64,000 nt of DNA from Salarchaeum japonicum (GTDB lineage Archaea; Halobacteriota; Halobacteria; Halobacteriales; Halobacteriaceae). Numbering within the stretch: position 1 is the first letter of the stretch; the number at the start of each line of letters is the position of its first letter. Below, one piece after another: positions 44,736 through 54,367 of this stretch. The DNA lies in contig NZ_CP085324.1 of assembly GCF_020614395.1 (NCBI RefSeq), forward strand, positions 625,564 through 689,563, given 5' to 3'. The position numbers were made by a program, and so were the translations under genes. The notes beneath the pieces were generated by a model. That model searched no databases, was not told the origin of the DNA, and saw only the letters and a program-made list of their open reading frames with translations.

Positions 44736-45199
44736 TGCAGGCAGTCGTTCAACTCCGCGGCGACGTGAACATGCGTGAGACCGTGGAGGACACGCTCGAC
44801 ATGCTGAACATTCACAGCGTGAACCACTGCGCGCTCGTCCCCGAGACGGAGACGTACCGCGGGATGGTCGCGAAGGTCAACGACTACGTCGCGTACGGCG
44901 AACCGAGCGAGGACGTGCTCGTGACGCTGCTCGAAAAGCGCGCGGAGCCCGCGGAGGGCGACGCCGACGTGGACGACGAGTGGCTCGCGGAGAACACGGA
45001 GTACGACTCGGTCGAGGACTTCGCGTCCGCCCTCCTCGCGGAGGAGACGACGCTTCGCGAACAGGGTCTCTCGCCCGTCCTCCGCCTCCACCCGCCCCGC
45101 GGCGGTCACAAGGGCATCAAGCAGCCGCAGGCCGACGGCGGCCAGCTCGGCAAGCACACGACCGAGGAGATAGACAGCCTCCTCAAGGAGATGCGATAA
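44735..45199 (+). CDS. rpl30: 50S ribosomal protein L30
   Basis: 154 aa, the long archaeal L30 (eukaryotic L7 type). 'AVVQLRGDVNMRETVEDTLD' is the core; 'RLHPPRGGHKGIKQPQADGG' is the archaeal extension. The ATG at 44735 overlaps the rps5 stop; a GTG one codon upstream (44732) is less likely. Confidence 0.95.
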   Translation: MQAVVQLRGDVNMRETVEDTLDMLNIHSVNHCALVPETETYRGMVAKVNDYVAYGEPSEDVLVTLLEKRAEPAEGDADVDDEWLAENTEYDSVEDFASALLAEETTLREQGLSPVLRLHPPRGGHKGIKQPQADGGQLGKHTTEEIDSLLKEMR

Positions 45200-45201
45200 C
45201 G

Positions 45202-45663
45202 ATGACTGATAAGAAACGACGCCAGCGCGGCACGCGCACGCACGGCGGCGGCAGTCACAAGAACCGGCGCGGCGCCGGTCACCGTGGTGGCCGCGGCAAC
45301 GCGGGCCGCGACAAACACGAGTTCCACAACTACGAACCGCTCGGCAAACACGGCTTCACGCGCCCCGAGAAGGTCAAGGAGACCGTGCTCGAAGTCTCCG
45401 TCCGCGAACTCGACGAGGACGCCGCGTTGCTCGCGGCGGACGGTCTCGCGGAGGAGACGGACTTCGGCTACCGAATCGACGCTCGCGACGTGGTCGAGGA
45501 CGGCCACGAGGCCGACGCCGTGAAGGTGCTCGGCGGCGGGCAGGTTCGGAACCAGCTCGAAGTCACGGCGGACGCGTTCACGGCGTCCGCGGTCGAACTC
45601 ATCGAGGAAGAGGGCGGCGACGCCGTCCTCTCCGAGCGCGCGGAAGAAGAGAACGAGGACTAA
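45202..45663 (+). CDS. rpl15: 50S ribosomal protein L15
   Basis: 153 aa. The basic glycine-rich N-terminus 'RTHGGGSHKNRRGAGHRGGR' threads the large-subunit rRNA; the C-terminal half is globular. It starts at the ATG 45202, two bases after rpl30, and is followed by secY after 3 bp. Confidence 0.95.
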   Translation: MTDKKRRQRGTRTHGGGSHKNRRGAGHRGGRGNAGRDKHEFHNYEPLGKHGFTRPEKVKETVLEVSVRELDEDAALLAADGLAEETDFGYRIDARDVVEDGHEADAVKVLGGGQVRNQLEVTADAFTASAVELIEEEGGDAVLSERAEEENED

Positions 45664-45666
45664 CCG

Positions 45667-47127
45667 ATGGGCTGGAAGGAGGCTGCTGAACCGGTTCTCA
45701 CGCGGATGCCCGCGGTCCAGCGACCGGAAGGACACGTCCCGTTCCGTCGGAAGCTCGCGTGGACGGCCGGTATCCTCGTCCTCTACTTCTTCCTGACGAA
45801 CATCCCGGTCTGGGGCGCGGGCGGTCTCGCGGGGAACGACGTCTTCGGGCGGTTCCGGAGCCTGCTCGCGGGCTCGCAGGGCTCGGTGCTCCAGCTCGGT
45901 ATCGGACCGATCGTCACGGCGAGCATCGTCCTCCAACTCCTCGGCGGTGCGAACCTCCTCGGGTTGGACACGAGCGACCCCCGAGACCAGGCGCTCTATC
46001 AGGGTCTCCAGAAAGTCCTCGTGATAGCGATGATCGTCATCACCGGACTGCCGATGGTGTTCCTCGGGAACTACCTTCCGCCGCAGCAAGCCGTCTACGG
46101 CGCGCTCGGCATCGGTTCGTTCGGGATGCAGGTGTTGATATTCGCCCAGATCGCCGCCGGTGGCGTCCTCATCCTCTTCATGGACGAGGTCGTCTCCAAG
46201 TGGGGCGTCGGGTCCGGTATCGGCCTGTTCATCGTCGCGGGCGTCTCGCAGAGCCTCGTGACGGGTATCATCGACCCGTCCGCGGGCATCCTCGCGACGT
46301 GGTTCAGCATTATCACCGGGTCGCTCTCGGTGCCGCCGCTGCTCACGTCGCAGGGCCTCGGGTTCCTGCTCATCGACGCCGCGTTGCTCTCCATCTTCAC
46401 GACCGCGCTCATCTACGGCGTCGTCGTGTACGCGGAGAGCGTTCGCGTCGAGATTCCGCTCAGTCACGCTCGCGTGAAGGGCGCACGGGGCCGGTTCCCG
46501 GTGAAGCTCATCTACGCGAGCGTCCTGCCGATGATTCTCGTTCGCGCGGTTCAGATGAACATCAGCTTCGTCGGCCGCCTCCTCAACAACCAACTCGGGT
46601 CGGGGATGCCGGGCTGGCTCGGCGTCTACTCGGACGGGCAGGCCGTCGGCGGTCTGTTCTACTTCTTCAGCCCGATTCAGAGTCGGGGCGAGTGGATGCC
46701 GTGGCTCGGGCAGTCCGCGGCCACCCACGAGGCGTGGGAGATAGCGCTCCGCGTCGGCGTGGACTTGACGTTCATGCTCGTCGGCGGCGCTATCTTCGCC
46801 ATCTTCTGGGTGGAGACCGCCGACATGGGTCCGGAGGCGACCGCGAAACAGATCCAGAACTCGGGCATGCAGATTCCCGGGTTCCGGCAGAACGTCGGCG
46901 TCATCGAGAAAGTCATGGAGCGCTACATCCCCCAGGTGACCGTCATCGGGGGTGCGCTCGTCGGCCTGCTCGCCGTCCTGGCGAACATGCTCGGCACCAT
47001 CGGCCAGGTCACCGGGACCGGCCTCCTGCTCACAATCTCCATCACGTACAAGCTGTACGAGGAGATAGCCGAAGAGCAGATGATGGACATGCACCCGATG
47101 ATGCGCCAGATGTTCGGGAACGAGTAA
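45667..47127 (+). CDS. secY: Preprotein translocase subunit SecY
   Basis: 486 aa with ten membrane helices, the protein-conducting channel. 'PVQRPEGHVPFRRKLAWTAG' is the N-terminal part, the plug-region helix follows, and the conserved cytosolic 'VYAESVRVEIPLSHARVKG' between TM6 and TM7 is the ribosome/SRP docking loop. Typical last gene of the spc-type block. After the stop a T-rich stretch (CTCCTTCTTATACCTTCTT, 47128-47146) may be a terminator. Confidence 0.96.
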   Translation: MGWKEAAEPVLTRMPAVQRPEGHVPFRRKLAWTAGILVLYFFLTNIPVWGAGGLAGNDVFGRFRSLLAGSQGSVLQLGIGPIVTASIVLQLLGGANLLGLDTSDPRDQALYQGLQKVLVIAMIVITGLPMVFLGNYLPPQQAVYGALGIGSFGMQVLIFAQIAAGGVLILFMDEVVSKWGVGSGIGLFIVAGVSQSLVTGIIDPSAGILATWFSIITGSLSVPPLLTSQGLGFLLIDAALLSIFTTALIYGVVVYAESVRVEIPLSHARVKGARGRFPVKLIYASVLPMILVRAVQMNISFVGRLLNNQLGSGMPGWLGVYSDGQAVGGLFYFFSPIQSRGEWMPWLGQSAATHEAWEIALRVGVDLTFMLVGGAIFAIFWVETADMGPEATAKQIQNSGMQIPGFRQNVGVIEKVMERYIPQVTVIGGALVGLLAVLANMLGTIGQVTGTGLLLTISITYKLYEEIAEEQMMDMHPMMRQMFGNE

Positions 47128-47146
47128 CTCCTTCTTATACCTTCTT
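47128..47146 (+). terminator. T-rich termination-like tract after secY
   Basis: A pyrimidine run rich in T lies directly after the secY stop. Archaeal termination needs only U-rich RNA, so this is a candidate end for the ribosomal operon. No hairpin is visible. Confidence 0.35.
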
Positions 47147-47232
47147 CCTGCGTCCGTAGTCCGCGGCTCGAAACTGTCTTTTGTGCGGGATTCGAGACGA
47201 CGTGTATGTACGACGCTCGGGGTGTTCGCTGA

Positions 47233-48567
47233 GTGCGAATCCTCGTCATCGGCGCGGGCGAAGTCGGGTCGAGTATCGCGGGAAGCCTCGCGGACGCGCA
47301 CGAAATCGTCGTGTTGGACGTGGACGGCGACCGCGTCGATTCGTTGACGTTCGAGCACGACGTGCTCGCGATTCAGGGCGACGGCACGTCCCTGGACGAC
47401 CTCGAAGCGGCGGAGGCCGCGTCCGCGGACGTGGTCATCGCGAGCACCGACGAGGACGAGACGAACCTCGCGGCGTGCGCGACGGTGAAGACGGTGACGG
47501 ACGCGTTCACCATCGCGCGCGTCGAACAGCCGTCCTTCCTGCGGACGTGGCAGCGCTCCCGGGGCGTGTTCGGCGTGGACTTCATGGTGTGCACCGACCT
47601 CCTGACCGCGCAGGCCATCGTGCGCATCGTCGGACTGCCGACGGCGCGGGACGTAGACCCGTTCGCGAACGGACTCGTGCAGATGGCGGAGTTCGAGGTC
47701 AGCGCGGAGAGCCCGCTCGCCGGGCAGACCGTCGCGGAGGCGGACACGTTCGACGCGTTGACGTTCGCGGCCCTGGTGCGCGACGAGGAGGTCGTGTTGC
47801 CGCGCGGCGACACCGTCATCGAGCCGAACGACCAAATCATCGTCATCGGGCGACCCGACAGCGTGGAGGCGTTCGCGGGCGCGGTGTCGCCGGAGGCGGA
47901 GACGGACGTCGAGGACGTGGTCGTGGTCGGCGGGAGCACGACGGCCTATCAGGTGACGCGCCTCCTCGAAGAGCGCGGGTTGTCGCCGACGCTCATCGAG
48001 CAGGACGAGGCGCGGGCGCGCGAACTCGCGGAAGCCCTCCCGGACACGACCGTCCTCCAGCACGACGCGACCGACCGCGACTTCCTGGAGCGCGAGCACA
48101 TCGGGGACGCGGATTTCGTCGTGTCGATGCTGGACTCGGACGAGAAGAACCTGCTCGTCGCGCTGCTGGCGAAGCGCGTGGGCGCGGCGCGCACGGTCGC
48201 GGTCGTGGACAACCCCCAGTACGTCCCGCTGTTCCAGACGGTCGGCGTGGACGTGGCCGTGAACCCGCGCGAGGTGACTGCAGAGGACATCACGCGGTTC
48301 ACCCGAGAGCGCCAGGCCGAGAACGTCGCCATCATCGAACCGGAGAAGGCGGAGGTGCTTGAAGTCGAGGTCGGCCCGGAGAGCGTGCTCGTCGGCCGGC
48401 CGATTCGGGAGGCGGTCGCCGACCTCCCCGCGGGGTTCGTCATCGGCGCTATCACGCGGGACGGCCAGTTCGTCACCCCGCGCGGTGACACGGTCGTGGA
48501 GCCGAACGACCACGTCGTCGCGCTCGTGACGAACGAGGCGCACGACGAGGTCGCAGACCAGCTATGA
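47233..48567 (+). CDS. trkA: Trk potassium uptake regulator TrkA
   Basis: 444 aa with two RCK modules. The first Rossmann fold begins RILVIGAGEVGSSIAG (residues 2-17), and the second begins VVVVGGSTTAYQVTRLLEERG; a TrkA_C domain follows each. It binds NAD(H) and gates the membrane subunit TrkH. Translation starts at a GTG; a GTATGTA element (47204-47210) lies 23-29 nt upstream. The stop overlaps trkH by 4 bp. Confidence 0.94.
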   Translation: MRILVIGAGEVGSSIAGSLADAHEIVVLDVDGDRVDSLTFEHDVLAIQGDGTSLDDLEAAEAASADVVIASTDEDETNLAACATVKTVTDAFTIARVEQPSFLRTWQRSRGVFGVDFMVCTDLLTAQAIVRIVGLPTARDVDPFANGLVQMAEFEVSAESPLAGQTVAEADTFDALTFAALVRDEEVVLPRGDTVIEPNDQIIVIGRPDSVEAFAGAVSPEAETDVEDVVVVGGSTTAYQVTRLLEERGLSPTLIEQDEARARELAEALPDTTVLQHDATDRDFLEREHIGDADFVVSMLDSDEKNLLVALLAKRVGAARTVAVVDNPQYVPLFQTVGVDVAVNPREVTAEDITRFTRERQAENVAIIEPEKAEVLEVEVGPESVLVGRPIREAVADLPAGFVIGAITRDGQFVTPRGDTVVEPNDHVVALVTNEAHDEVADQL

Positions 48568-50120
48568 GGCTGTGGGTGGCGTGGCGGGCGAGCCTGAGCC
48601 TGGTCGGCACGGTCGTGAAGTGGCTGTCCGTCCCCCTGTTGTTCCCGCTCGCGCTCGCCGCCTACTACGGTGACGGCGTCGCCGTGTTCGCCGCGACTAT
48701 CGGCGTCGCGTTCGCCGCGGGCTGGCTGCTCGAACGACTCGACGACGACCCCGACCTGGGGTCGCGGGAGGCCTTCCTGATGGTCGGCGTGACGTGGCTC
48801 GCGGTGAGCGTCGTCGGCGCGCTCCCCTACCTCCTCGAAGCCCACGGCATCCCGGGCGTCGTCGCGGGGAGTCCGGATTCGACGCTCGCAGACCCCGTGA
48901 ACGCGCTGTTCGAGTCGATGAGCGGGTTCACGACCACGGGCGCGACCGTGATGGGACACATCTCCTTCGACCACCACTCGCGGGCGCTGATGATGTGGCG
49001 GCAGGTGACGCAGTGGCTCGGCGGCATGGGAATCGTCGTGCTCGCGCTCGCCATCCTTCCCCAGCTGTCGGTCGGCGGCGCGCAGTTGATGGAGGCCGAA
49101 GCCCCCGGCCCGGGCCTGGAGAAACTCACGCCCCGCATCGCGCAGACCGCGCGGCGGCTCTGGGGGCTCTACCTCGGTCTCACGGCGCTCGAAGTCGTCG
49201 TGCTCGCGCTCGCCCACGAGGTCGAACTCGCCCCGAACATGGGGCTGTACAACGCTGTCGCGCACGGATTCACGACGATGCCGACCGGCGGGTTCAGCCC
49301 GGCGGCGCGGTCTATCGAGGCGTTCTCCGCGGTCGCGCAGTGGATCATCATCCCGTTCATGGTCGCGGCGGGGACGAACTTCGCGCTGTTCTGGCACGCT
49401 ACGGTCGGCGACCGCCGCTTCCTCGACGACACGGAGTTCCGGTGGTACGTCGGCGTGCTCGGCGTGCTCACCGCGGTTCTCGCCGGACTCCTGTTCACGG
49501 GTCAGTTGACGGACGCGGAGAACGTCGGGCGCGTCGCGGGCGCGGTCGAACCCGCGCTCCGGCACGCCGCGTTCCAGGTCGCCGCCATCGTCACGACCAC
49601 CGGGTACGCGTCGATGGACTTCACGCTCTGGGGGGAGCCCGCGAAGTACCTCCTGTTCGCCATGCTGTTCGTCGGCGGGAGCGCGGGTAGCACCGGCGGC
49701 GGTATCAAGATAATCCGCTGGATAGTCGTTGCGAAGTCCGTCAAGCGCGAGCTGTTCACGACCGTCCACCCGGACGCGGTGAAGCCCGTGCGTCTCGGGG
49801 GGCGCGCGCTCGACGAGAAGTCCGTGCGCGGCATCCACGCGTTCACCCTCCTCTACCTCGGTATCGTGCTCGTCGGCACGTTCCTCGTCGCTCTCTTCGG
49901 CACGCACGGCGGCGAACCGCTCACGGTGTTCGAGTCGCTCGCCGCCACCGCTTCGACCGTCGGGAACGTCGGGCCGGCGTTCGGGTTCGCCGGGCCGATG
50001 GGGAACTACCTCTCGTTCTCCGCGCCCGCGAAACTCCTGATGGTCGCGTTCATGTGGATCGGCCGCCTCGAAATCTTCCCCGTGCTCGTCCTCCTCACCC
50101 GCTCCTACTGGGCGAGTTAA
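48564..50120 (+). CDS. trkH: Trk potassium uptake channel TrkH
   Basis: 518 aa. Four pore-loop (P-loop) motifs of the KcsA-like repeats are visible: MSGFTTTGAT, TMPTGGFSP, VTTTGYASMD and ASTVGNVGPAFG. The filter glycine of each repeat is present. It imports K+, the main compatible solute of salt-in haloarchaea, and works with TrkA, to which it is coupled by a 4-bp overlap. Confidence 0.95.
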   Translation: MRLWVAWRASLSLVGTVVKWLSVPLLFPLALAAYYGDGVAVFAATIGVAFAAGWLLERLDDDPDLGSREAFLMVGVTWLAVSVVGALPYLLEAHGIPGVVAGSPDSTLADPVNALFESMSGFTTTGATVMGHISFDHHSRALMMWRQVTQWLGGMGIVVLALAILPQLSVGGAQLMEAEAPGPGLEKLTPRIAQTARRLWGLYLGLTALEVVVLALAHEVELAPNMGLYNAVAHGFTTMPTGGFSPAARSIEAFSAVAQWIIIPFMVAAGTNFALFWHATVGDRRFLDDTEFRWYVGVLGVLTAVLAGLLFTGQLTDAENVGRVAGAVEPALRHAAFQVAAIVTTTGYASMDFTLWGEPAKYLLFAMLFVGGSAGSTGGGIKIIRWIVVAKSVKRELFTTVHPDAVKPVRLGGRALDEKSVRGIHAFTLLYLGIVLVGTFLVALFGTHGGEPLTVFESLAATASTVGNVGPAFGFAGPMGNYLSFSAPAKLLMVAFMWIGRLEIFPVLVLLTRSYWAS

Positions 50121-50171
50121 CGACAACGCAATATACGGGGATTCTGTTGGCGTTTCCCGAATCGTGCTAGT

Positions 50172-50179
50172 GTTTTATG
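50172..50179 (+). promoter_or_regulatory. TATA-like element of the zinc-ribbon gene
   Basis: GTTTTATG lies 24-31 nt before the ATG at 50203. Confidence 0.5.
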
Positions 50180-50202
50180 GTGGATGCGGAACGAAGGGTG
50201 GT

Positions 50203-50415
50203 ATGGCACGAATTGGCACGGAACGTGGTCGGCGGGTGCTCGCGCAGCGAATCGCGGACACCACCGAGACCTGCGGGGACTGCGGGTTCACGGGGACGCT
50301 CCTCGGGAGCGCGTGGCGGACGTCCGTCGGCCGGCACGCCCGCCGCGACACGACGGTCTACCGGCTCCGCTGTCCCGACTGCGGCGAGCGAACCGCCGTC
50401 GAACTCACGCTCTGA
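50203..50415 (+). CDS. Small zinc-ribbon protein
   Basis: 70 aa. Two CxxC knuckles (CGDCGFTG and CPDCGERTA) about 38 residues apart with a strand-rich middle suggest a zinc ribbon. The ATG at 50203 gives MARIGTERGRR; the frame is open 13 codons further upstream, but the TATA element would then lie inside it. It overlaps the convergent Lrp-TrkA_C gene by 11 bp. Function unknown. Confidence 0.7.
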   Translation: MARIGTERGRRVLAQRIADTTETCGDCGFTGTLLGSAWRTSVGRHARRDTTVYRLRCPDCGERTAVELTL

Positions 50416-51139
50416 ACGCGTCGAGCGTGTCCGTCGGCACGCTCGTCGATGAGTACACCTTCACGAGGTCGTCCGCGCGGAGCGTCGTGTCACCCTTCGG
50501 CGTGATGGTCGCGCCGCCCCGCTCGACCGCGACGACGAGCACGTCCTCCCCGACCAGCCCCGCCTCGTTCGCCTCCTGGAGCGTCTTCCCGTCCAGGGGC
50601 GCGTCCGCCTCCACCGTCACCGCGATGACCTCGTCGTCGGCCCCCCGTCCGAACGGCTCCCGGGACGCGTCGTCGGCCGCGCCCGGCCCGAACGGTCCGT
50701 ACGGCCGGTAGTGTTCGTCCTGCAGGAGCGCCTCGTCCTCGATGTCGAGGCCGACGTTCGTCAGCTTCCGCGCGAGCCGCGAGAGGTCGTCCGTGTCCGT
50801 CCCCACCACCTTCACCGCGAGGTTCCCGCGGCCGCTCATCACCTCCCGCACCTGCACGACGCCCGGCACGTCGAGCGCCTGCTGGGCGAGGTGCGCGCGC
50901 TCCGACGCCGACGCCGTCGCCGTGATGACGTTCGTGAGCCGGCCCTCCACGCGCTCGTAGTCCACGTCCGCGTGGTAGCCGCGGATGACGCCCGCGTCCT
51001 CCAGTTTCGCGATGCGGTTGCGCACCGTCCCGGGGGACACGTCCATCTCCTCCGCGATGTCCGGCGCGCTCGTGTTCCGGGCGTCACGTTCGAGCGCGTG
51101 GATGACTCGCCGGTCGAGTTCGTCGAAATCGTACTCCAT
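50405..51139 (-). CDS. Lrp/AsnC-type regulator fused to a TrkA_C (RCK_C) domain
   Basis: 244 aa. Residues 1-55 are an Lrp-type HTH (LDRRVIHALERDARNTSAPD to TVRNRIAKLEDAGVIRGY), 60-140 an AsnC ligand-binding-like RAM domain, and 170-244 a TrkA_C domain (GKTLQEANEAGLVGEDVLVV). TrkA_C domains bind small ligands; in several bacteria cyclic di-AMP binds homologous domains. The gene is divergent from the APC permease gene, the usual position for a regulator of that promoter, and lies beside trkAH, so K+ or c-di-AMP sensing is plausible but unproven. Confidence 0.9.
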   Translation of the reverse strand: MEYDFDELDRRVIHALERDARNTSAPDIAEEMDVSPGTVRNRIAKLEDAGVIRGYHADVDYERVEGRLTNVITATASASERAHLAQQALDVPGVVQVREVMSGRGNLAVKVVGTDTDDLSRLARKLTNVGLDIEDEALLQDEHYRPYGPFGPGAADDASREPFGRGADDEVIAVTVEADAPLDGKTLQEANEAGLVGEDVLVVAVERGGATITPKGDTTLRADDLVKVYSSTSVPTDTLDAFRA

Positions 51140-51202
51140 ACTTATACCTCGTTGCGGATTGCGGAATAGTTGTCGGGGTCGTTGCGCCGCGCAGTCAGCA
51201 CG

Positions 51203-51210
51203 CTTTTTAC
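51203..51210 (+). promoter_or_regulatory. TATA-like element of the APC permease gene
   Basis: CTTTTTAC lies 23-30 nt before the ATG at 51233. The divergent 93-bp region also has the direct repeat TTGCGGATTGCGGA around 51152-51165, a possible operator for the neighbouring Lrp-type regulator. Confidence 0.45.
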
Positions 51211-51232
51211 GGGCACGGTCGTCGTGTGGCCT

Positions 51233-53611
51233 ATGTCTGACTCCGCGGAGGCCTCCGACGGATCGCACGACGTCGAGGCCGAACTCTCCCGAGACATGGG
51301 TCTCTGGGGGATCACGTTCATCGGTATCGGCGCGATGATCGGCGCGGGCGTGTTCGCGCTCACCGGCTTCGCGGCCGGCCTCGCCGGCCCCGCGCTCCTG
51401 CTCGCGTTCCTCCTGAACGGCGTCATCGCCTCCTTCACCGCGATGAGCTACGCCGAACTCGGCGCGGCGTTCCCGCGCTCCGGCGGCGCGTACAACTGGG
51501 TCACCGAAGCCATCCCCCGCCCCTGGGGCTTCTTCACCGGCTGGACGAACTGGTTCGCGCAGGCCGTCGCATGCGCACTCTACGCCGTCACGTTCGGCTC
51601 CTTCTTCGTCGAATTCCTCGTCATCCTCGGCCCGCTCCACCACGACTTCTCGCTGTTCGGCGTCATCACGCACTCCGTCCTGGCGAAGGCGCTCGCCGCG
51701 CTCGTCGTCGCGTTCTTCGCGTACATCAACTACCGGGGCGCGGAGGAAACCGGGAAAATCGGTATCGTCGTCACCACCGTGAAGGTCGTCATCCTCGGTC
51801 TCTTCGTCGTGTTCGGCGCGCTCGCCACCGTCAAAGACCCGAACTGGACGACGAAGTTCCTCGGCGACCGCGGGTTCTTCGCGAACGGCGTCACGGGCGT
51901 GCTCGCCGCGATGGGCTTCACGTACGTCGCGTTCGAGGGCTACGACATCATCGTGCAGTCCGGCGAGGAGGTCAAAAACCCCGGGACGAACATCCCGAAA
52001 GCCATCTTCTACTCCATCGTCGTCGTCATCCCCATCTACGTCCTCGTCGCGTTCGCCGCCATCGGCGGCATCGACATCACCGCCGACATCCTCGAAATCG
52101 CCGGCGTCTCCGGCACGCCCGCGGACTGGACGACCTGGCAGTTGCTCGGTGAGATGGGCGAACTCGGCATCATTCAGGCCGCCGGCCAGTTCGTCCCCTA
52201 CGGCCTCCCCCTGCTCCTCGTCGCCGGGCTGACCGCGACGATGAGCGCGCTGAACGCGACGCTCTACGCGTCCTCCCGCATCGCGTTCTCGATGAGTCGG
52301 GATAAACTCCTCCCCGACCCCCTCTCCCGCATCCACGACACCACCCGCGCGCCCTACTACTCCATCTTCGTCTCCGGCGGCATCATCGGCCTCATGGCCA
52401 TCACGCTCCCCATCGAGTCCGTCGCCGCGTCCTCGTCCGTGATGTTCCTCCTGCTGTTCTCCATGGTGAACGTCGCGGTCATCGCGATGCGGAAGAACCG
52501 CCCCGACCTCGAACGCCCCTTCGAGGTTCCGTTCATGCCCGTCCTCCCGATTCTCGGCATCTTCTTCCAGCTCCTGCTCGCGCCGTTCCTCCTCACCTCG
52601 CTCGGCCTCCAGCCCGGCCTCGGCCCCGAGTCCGAGGGGTTCGTCGCGCTCGTCACGATGCTCATCTGGTTCGCGCTCGGCGTCGGCGTCTACTACAGCT
52701 ACTCCCAGGAGCGCGAACTCGAACGCATGGAAGAACAGACCCCGGCGGTCGTCACGGAACGCGCGCCGGAAGACCGCGAGTACCAGATCGTCGTCCCGGT
52801 GTCGAACCCGGAGAACGTCGAGCAGTTCATGCGGACCGCCATCGACCTCGCGCAGGAGAACGACGGCGAAATCCTCGTGATGAGCGTCGTCACCGTCCCC
52901 CAGCAGACGCCCATCGCGGAGGGCCGGGCGTTCGCGGACGAGAAACGCGAGGTCATCGACGAGGCGATGTCGTTCGCGGAGGACGAGAACGTCCCCGTCT
53001 CCGGCACCGTCCGCATCGGCCACGACGTCTCGACGGCCATCCTGAACACGCTCGAACAGCAGTCCTCGGACGCCGTCCTGCTCGGCTGGCGGGGCCGCGG
53101 CCGCCGTCGCGACGCCGTCCTCGGGAGTAACGTAGACGCCGTCGTCACCGGCGCGCCCTGCGACGTGTTCGTGGAGAAAATCGGGACGGACGCGGACGGG
53201 AGCGTGGACTCCATCCTCGTCCCCGCGGCCGGCGGCCCGCACGGCGAACTCGCGGCGGAGGCCGCGCGCGCCGTCGCGCACTCCGAGGACGCGCCCGTCA
53301 CCGTGTTCCGCGTTCGCTCCGGCGGCGAGGACGCCGGCGAGAACGTGCTGGACAACGTCACGGCCGCGCTCGGCGACGTCGAAGTGTCCGTGAAGGAAGT
53401 CGAGGCCGACGACGTGGCGGACGCCATCGTCGCGGAGACGGCGAACCACGACCTCACGCTCATCGGCGCGACCCGCGAGGGCATGCTCCAGCAACTCGTG
53501 TTCGGCGCGATTCCCGAGGAGGTCGGGCGGCGCGCCGAGTCCACGGTCTTGATGGCGAAACGCAACCTCGGCATCACGTCCCGCCTCCGCCGCTGGCTGC
53601 GCTGGGAATAG
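51233..53611 (+). CDS. APC-family amino-acid permease fused to two UspA domains
   Basis: 792 aa. Residues 1-~500 form a 12-helix APC transporter ([15 protein letters not shown] is the substrate-binding helix 1). Two UspA domains follow, one from about residue 519 ([20 protein letters not shown]) and one from about 658 ([20 protein letters not shown]). The USP pair probably regulates transport by nucleotide or ligand binding. The upstream divergent Lrp-TrkA_C regulator suggests transcriptional control; substrate unknown. Confidence 0.92.
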   Translation: MSDSAEASDGSHDVEAELSRDMGLWGITFIGIGAMIGAGVFALTGFAAGLAGPALLLAFLLNGVIASFTAMSYAELGAAFPRSGGAYNWVTEAIPRPWGFFTGWTNWFAQAVACALYAVTFGSFFVEFLVILGPLHHDFSLFGVITHSVLAKALAALVVAFFAYINYRGAEETGKIGIVVTTVKVVILGLFVVFGALATVKDPNWTTKFLGDRGFFANGVTGVLAAMGFTYVAFEGYDIIVQSGEEVKNPGTNIPKAIFYSIVVVIPIYVLVAFAAIGGIDITADILEIAGVSGTPADWTTWQLLGEMGELGIIQAAGQFVPYGLPLLLVAGLTATMSALNATLYASSRIAFSMSRDKLLPDPLSRIHDTTRAPYYSIFVSGGIIGLMAITLPIESVAASSSVMFLLLFSMVNVAVIAMRKNRPDLERPFEVPFMPVLPILGIFFQLLLAPFLLTSLGLQPGLGPESEGFVALVTMLIWFALGVGVYYSYSQERELERMEEQTPAVVTERAPEDREYQIVVPVSNPENVEQFMRTAIDLAQENDGEILVMSVVTVPQQTPIAEGRAFADEKREVIDEAMSFAEDENVPVSGTVRIGHDVSTAILNTLEQQSSDAVLLGWRGRGRRRDAVLGSNVDAVVTGAPCDVFVEKIGTDADGSVDSILVPAAGGPHGELAAEAARAVAHSEDAPVTVFRVRSGGEDAGENVLDNVTAALGDVEVSVKEVEADDVADAIVAETANHDLTLIGATREGMLQQLVFGAIPEEVGRRAESTVLMAKRNLGITSRLRRWLRWE

Positions 53612-53626
53612 TTCCGCAATCGACCG

Positions 53627-53633
53627 CTTTATG
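53627..53633 (+). promoter_or_regulatory. TATA-like element of adk
   Basis: CTTTATG lies 25-31 nt before the adk ATG at 53658, so adk is expressed independently of the APC gene. Confidence 0.5.
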
Positions 53634-53657
53634 CCCGTGCCGCGGGCACTGAAACGT

Positions 53658-54302
53658 ATGACTGACGCCGACCCACGCATCCTCATCCTCGGCGCGCCCG
53701 GCGCCGGGAAGGGGACGCAGAGTCGCCGACTCGCGGAAAACTACGGTATCGAGCACGTCACCACGGGCGACGCGCTCCGCGCGAACAAACACATGGAGAC
53801 CGAGTACGGCACGCCCGCGGAGTTCATGGACGCCGGCGAACTCGTCCCCGACCCCGTCGTGAACGAAATCGTGAAGGCGGCCATCGAGGACGCCGAGGGC
53901 TTCGTGCTCGACGGCTACCCCCGGAACGAGTCCCAGACGGAGTACCTCGACGAAATCACCGACCTCGACGTGGTGCTCTACCTCGACGTGGCCGACGACG
54001 AACTCGTCCGCCGACTCACCGGCCGCCGCGTCTGCGAGGAGTGCGGCGCGACCTACCACGTGGACTTCAACCCGCCCGAGGAATCCGGAACCTGCGACGA
54101 GTGCGGCGGCGACCTCTACCAGCGCGACGACGACACCGAGGAGACCGCGCGCGAACGCATCACCGTCTACGAGGAGAACACCCAGCCCGTCATCGACTAC
54201 TTCCGCGACGCCGGCCTGCTCGTCGAAATCGACGGCGAGCAGACGCCGGACGAGGTCTGGGCGGACGTGGAGGACGCGGTGGACGTGCACCTCGACGCGT
54301 AG
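53658..54302 (+). CDS. adk: Adenylate kinase
   Basis: 214 aa, long (bacterial-type) Adk rather than the short archaeal AdkA. P-loop GAPGAGKGT (residues 10-18), the AMP site [12 protein letters not shown], and a zinc LID with four Cys (CEECGATYH and CDECGG). It equilibrates ATP, ADP and AMP. The ATG at 53658 follows the TATA element. Confidence 0.95.
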   Translation: MTDADPRILILGAPGAGKGTQSRRLAENYGIEHVTTGDALRANKHMETEYGTPAEFMDAGELVPDPVVNEIVKAAIEDAEGFVLDGYPRNESQTEYLDEITDLDVVLYLDVADDELVRRLTGRRVCEECGATYHVDFNPPEESGTCDECGGDLYQRDDDTEETARERITVYEENTQPVIDYFRDAGLLVEIDGEQTPDEVWADVEDAVDVHLDA

Positions 54303-54367
54303 CGCCCGCGACGCGACGGACGAGTAGGGACAGGTTGATGAACGCCCGCTCCCGACCCCCTAGGTAG

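Noticed and set aside
45106-48543. A long open frame on the minus strand (1,145 codons) across rpl15-secY-trkA
   Set aside because: It is antisense to unmistakable ribosomal, secY and trkA genes, has Arg/His/Val-rich shadow composition and no domain; GC3 bias creates such frames in haloarchaea.
50405-53686. A minus-strand frame of 1,093 codons covering the permease gene
   Set aside because: Only its last 244 codons (50405-51139) match a protein family; the upstream part is antisense to the APC-UspA gene.
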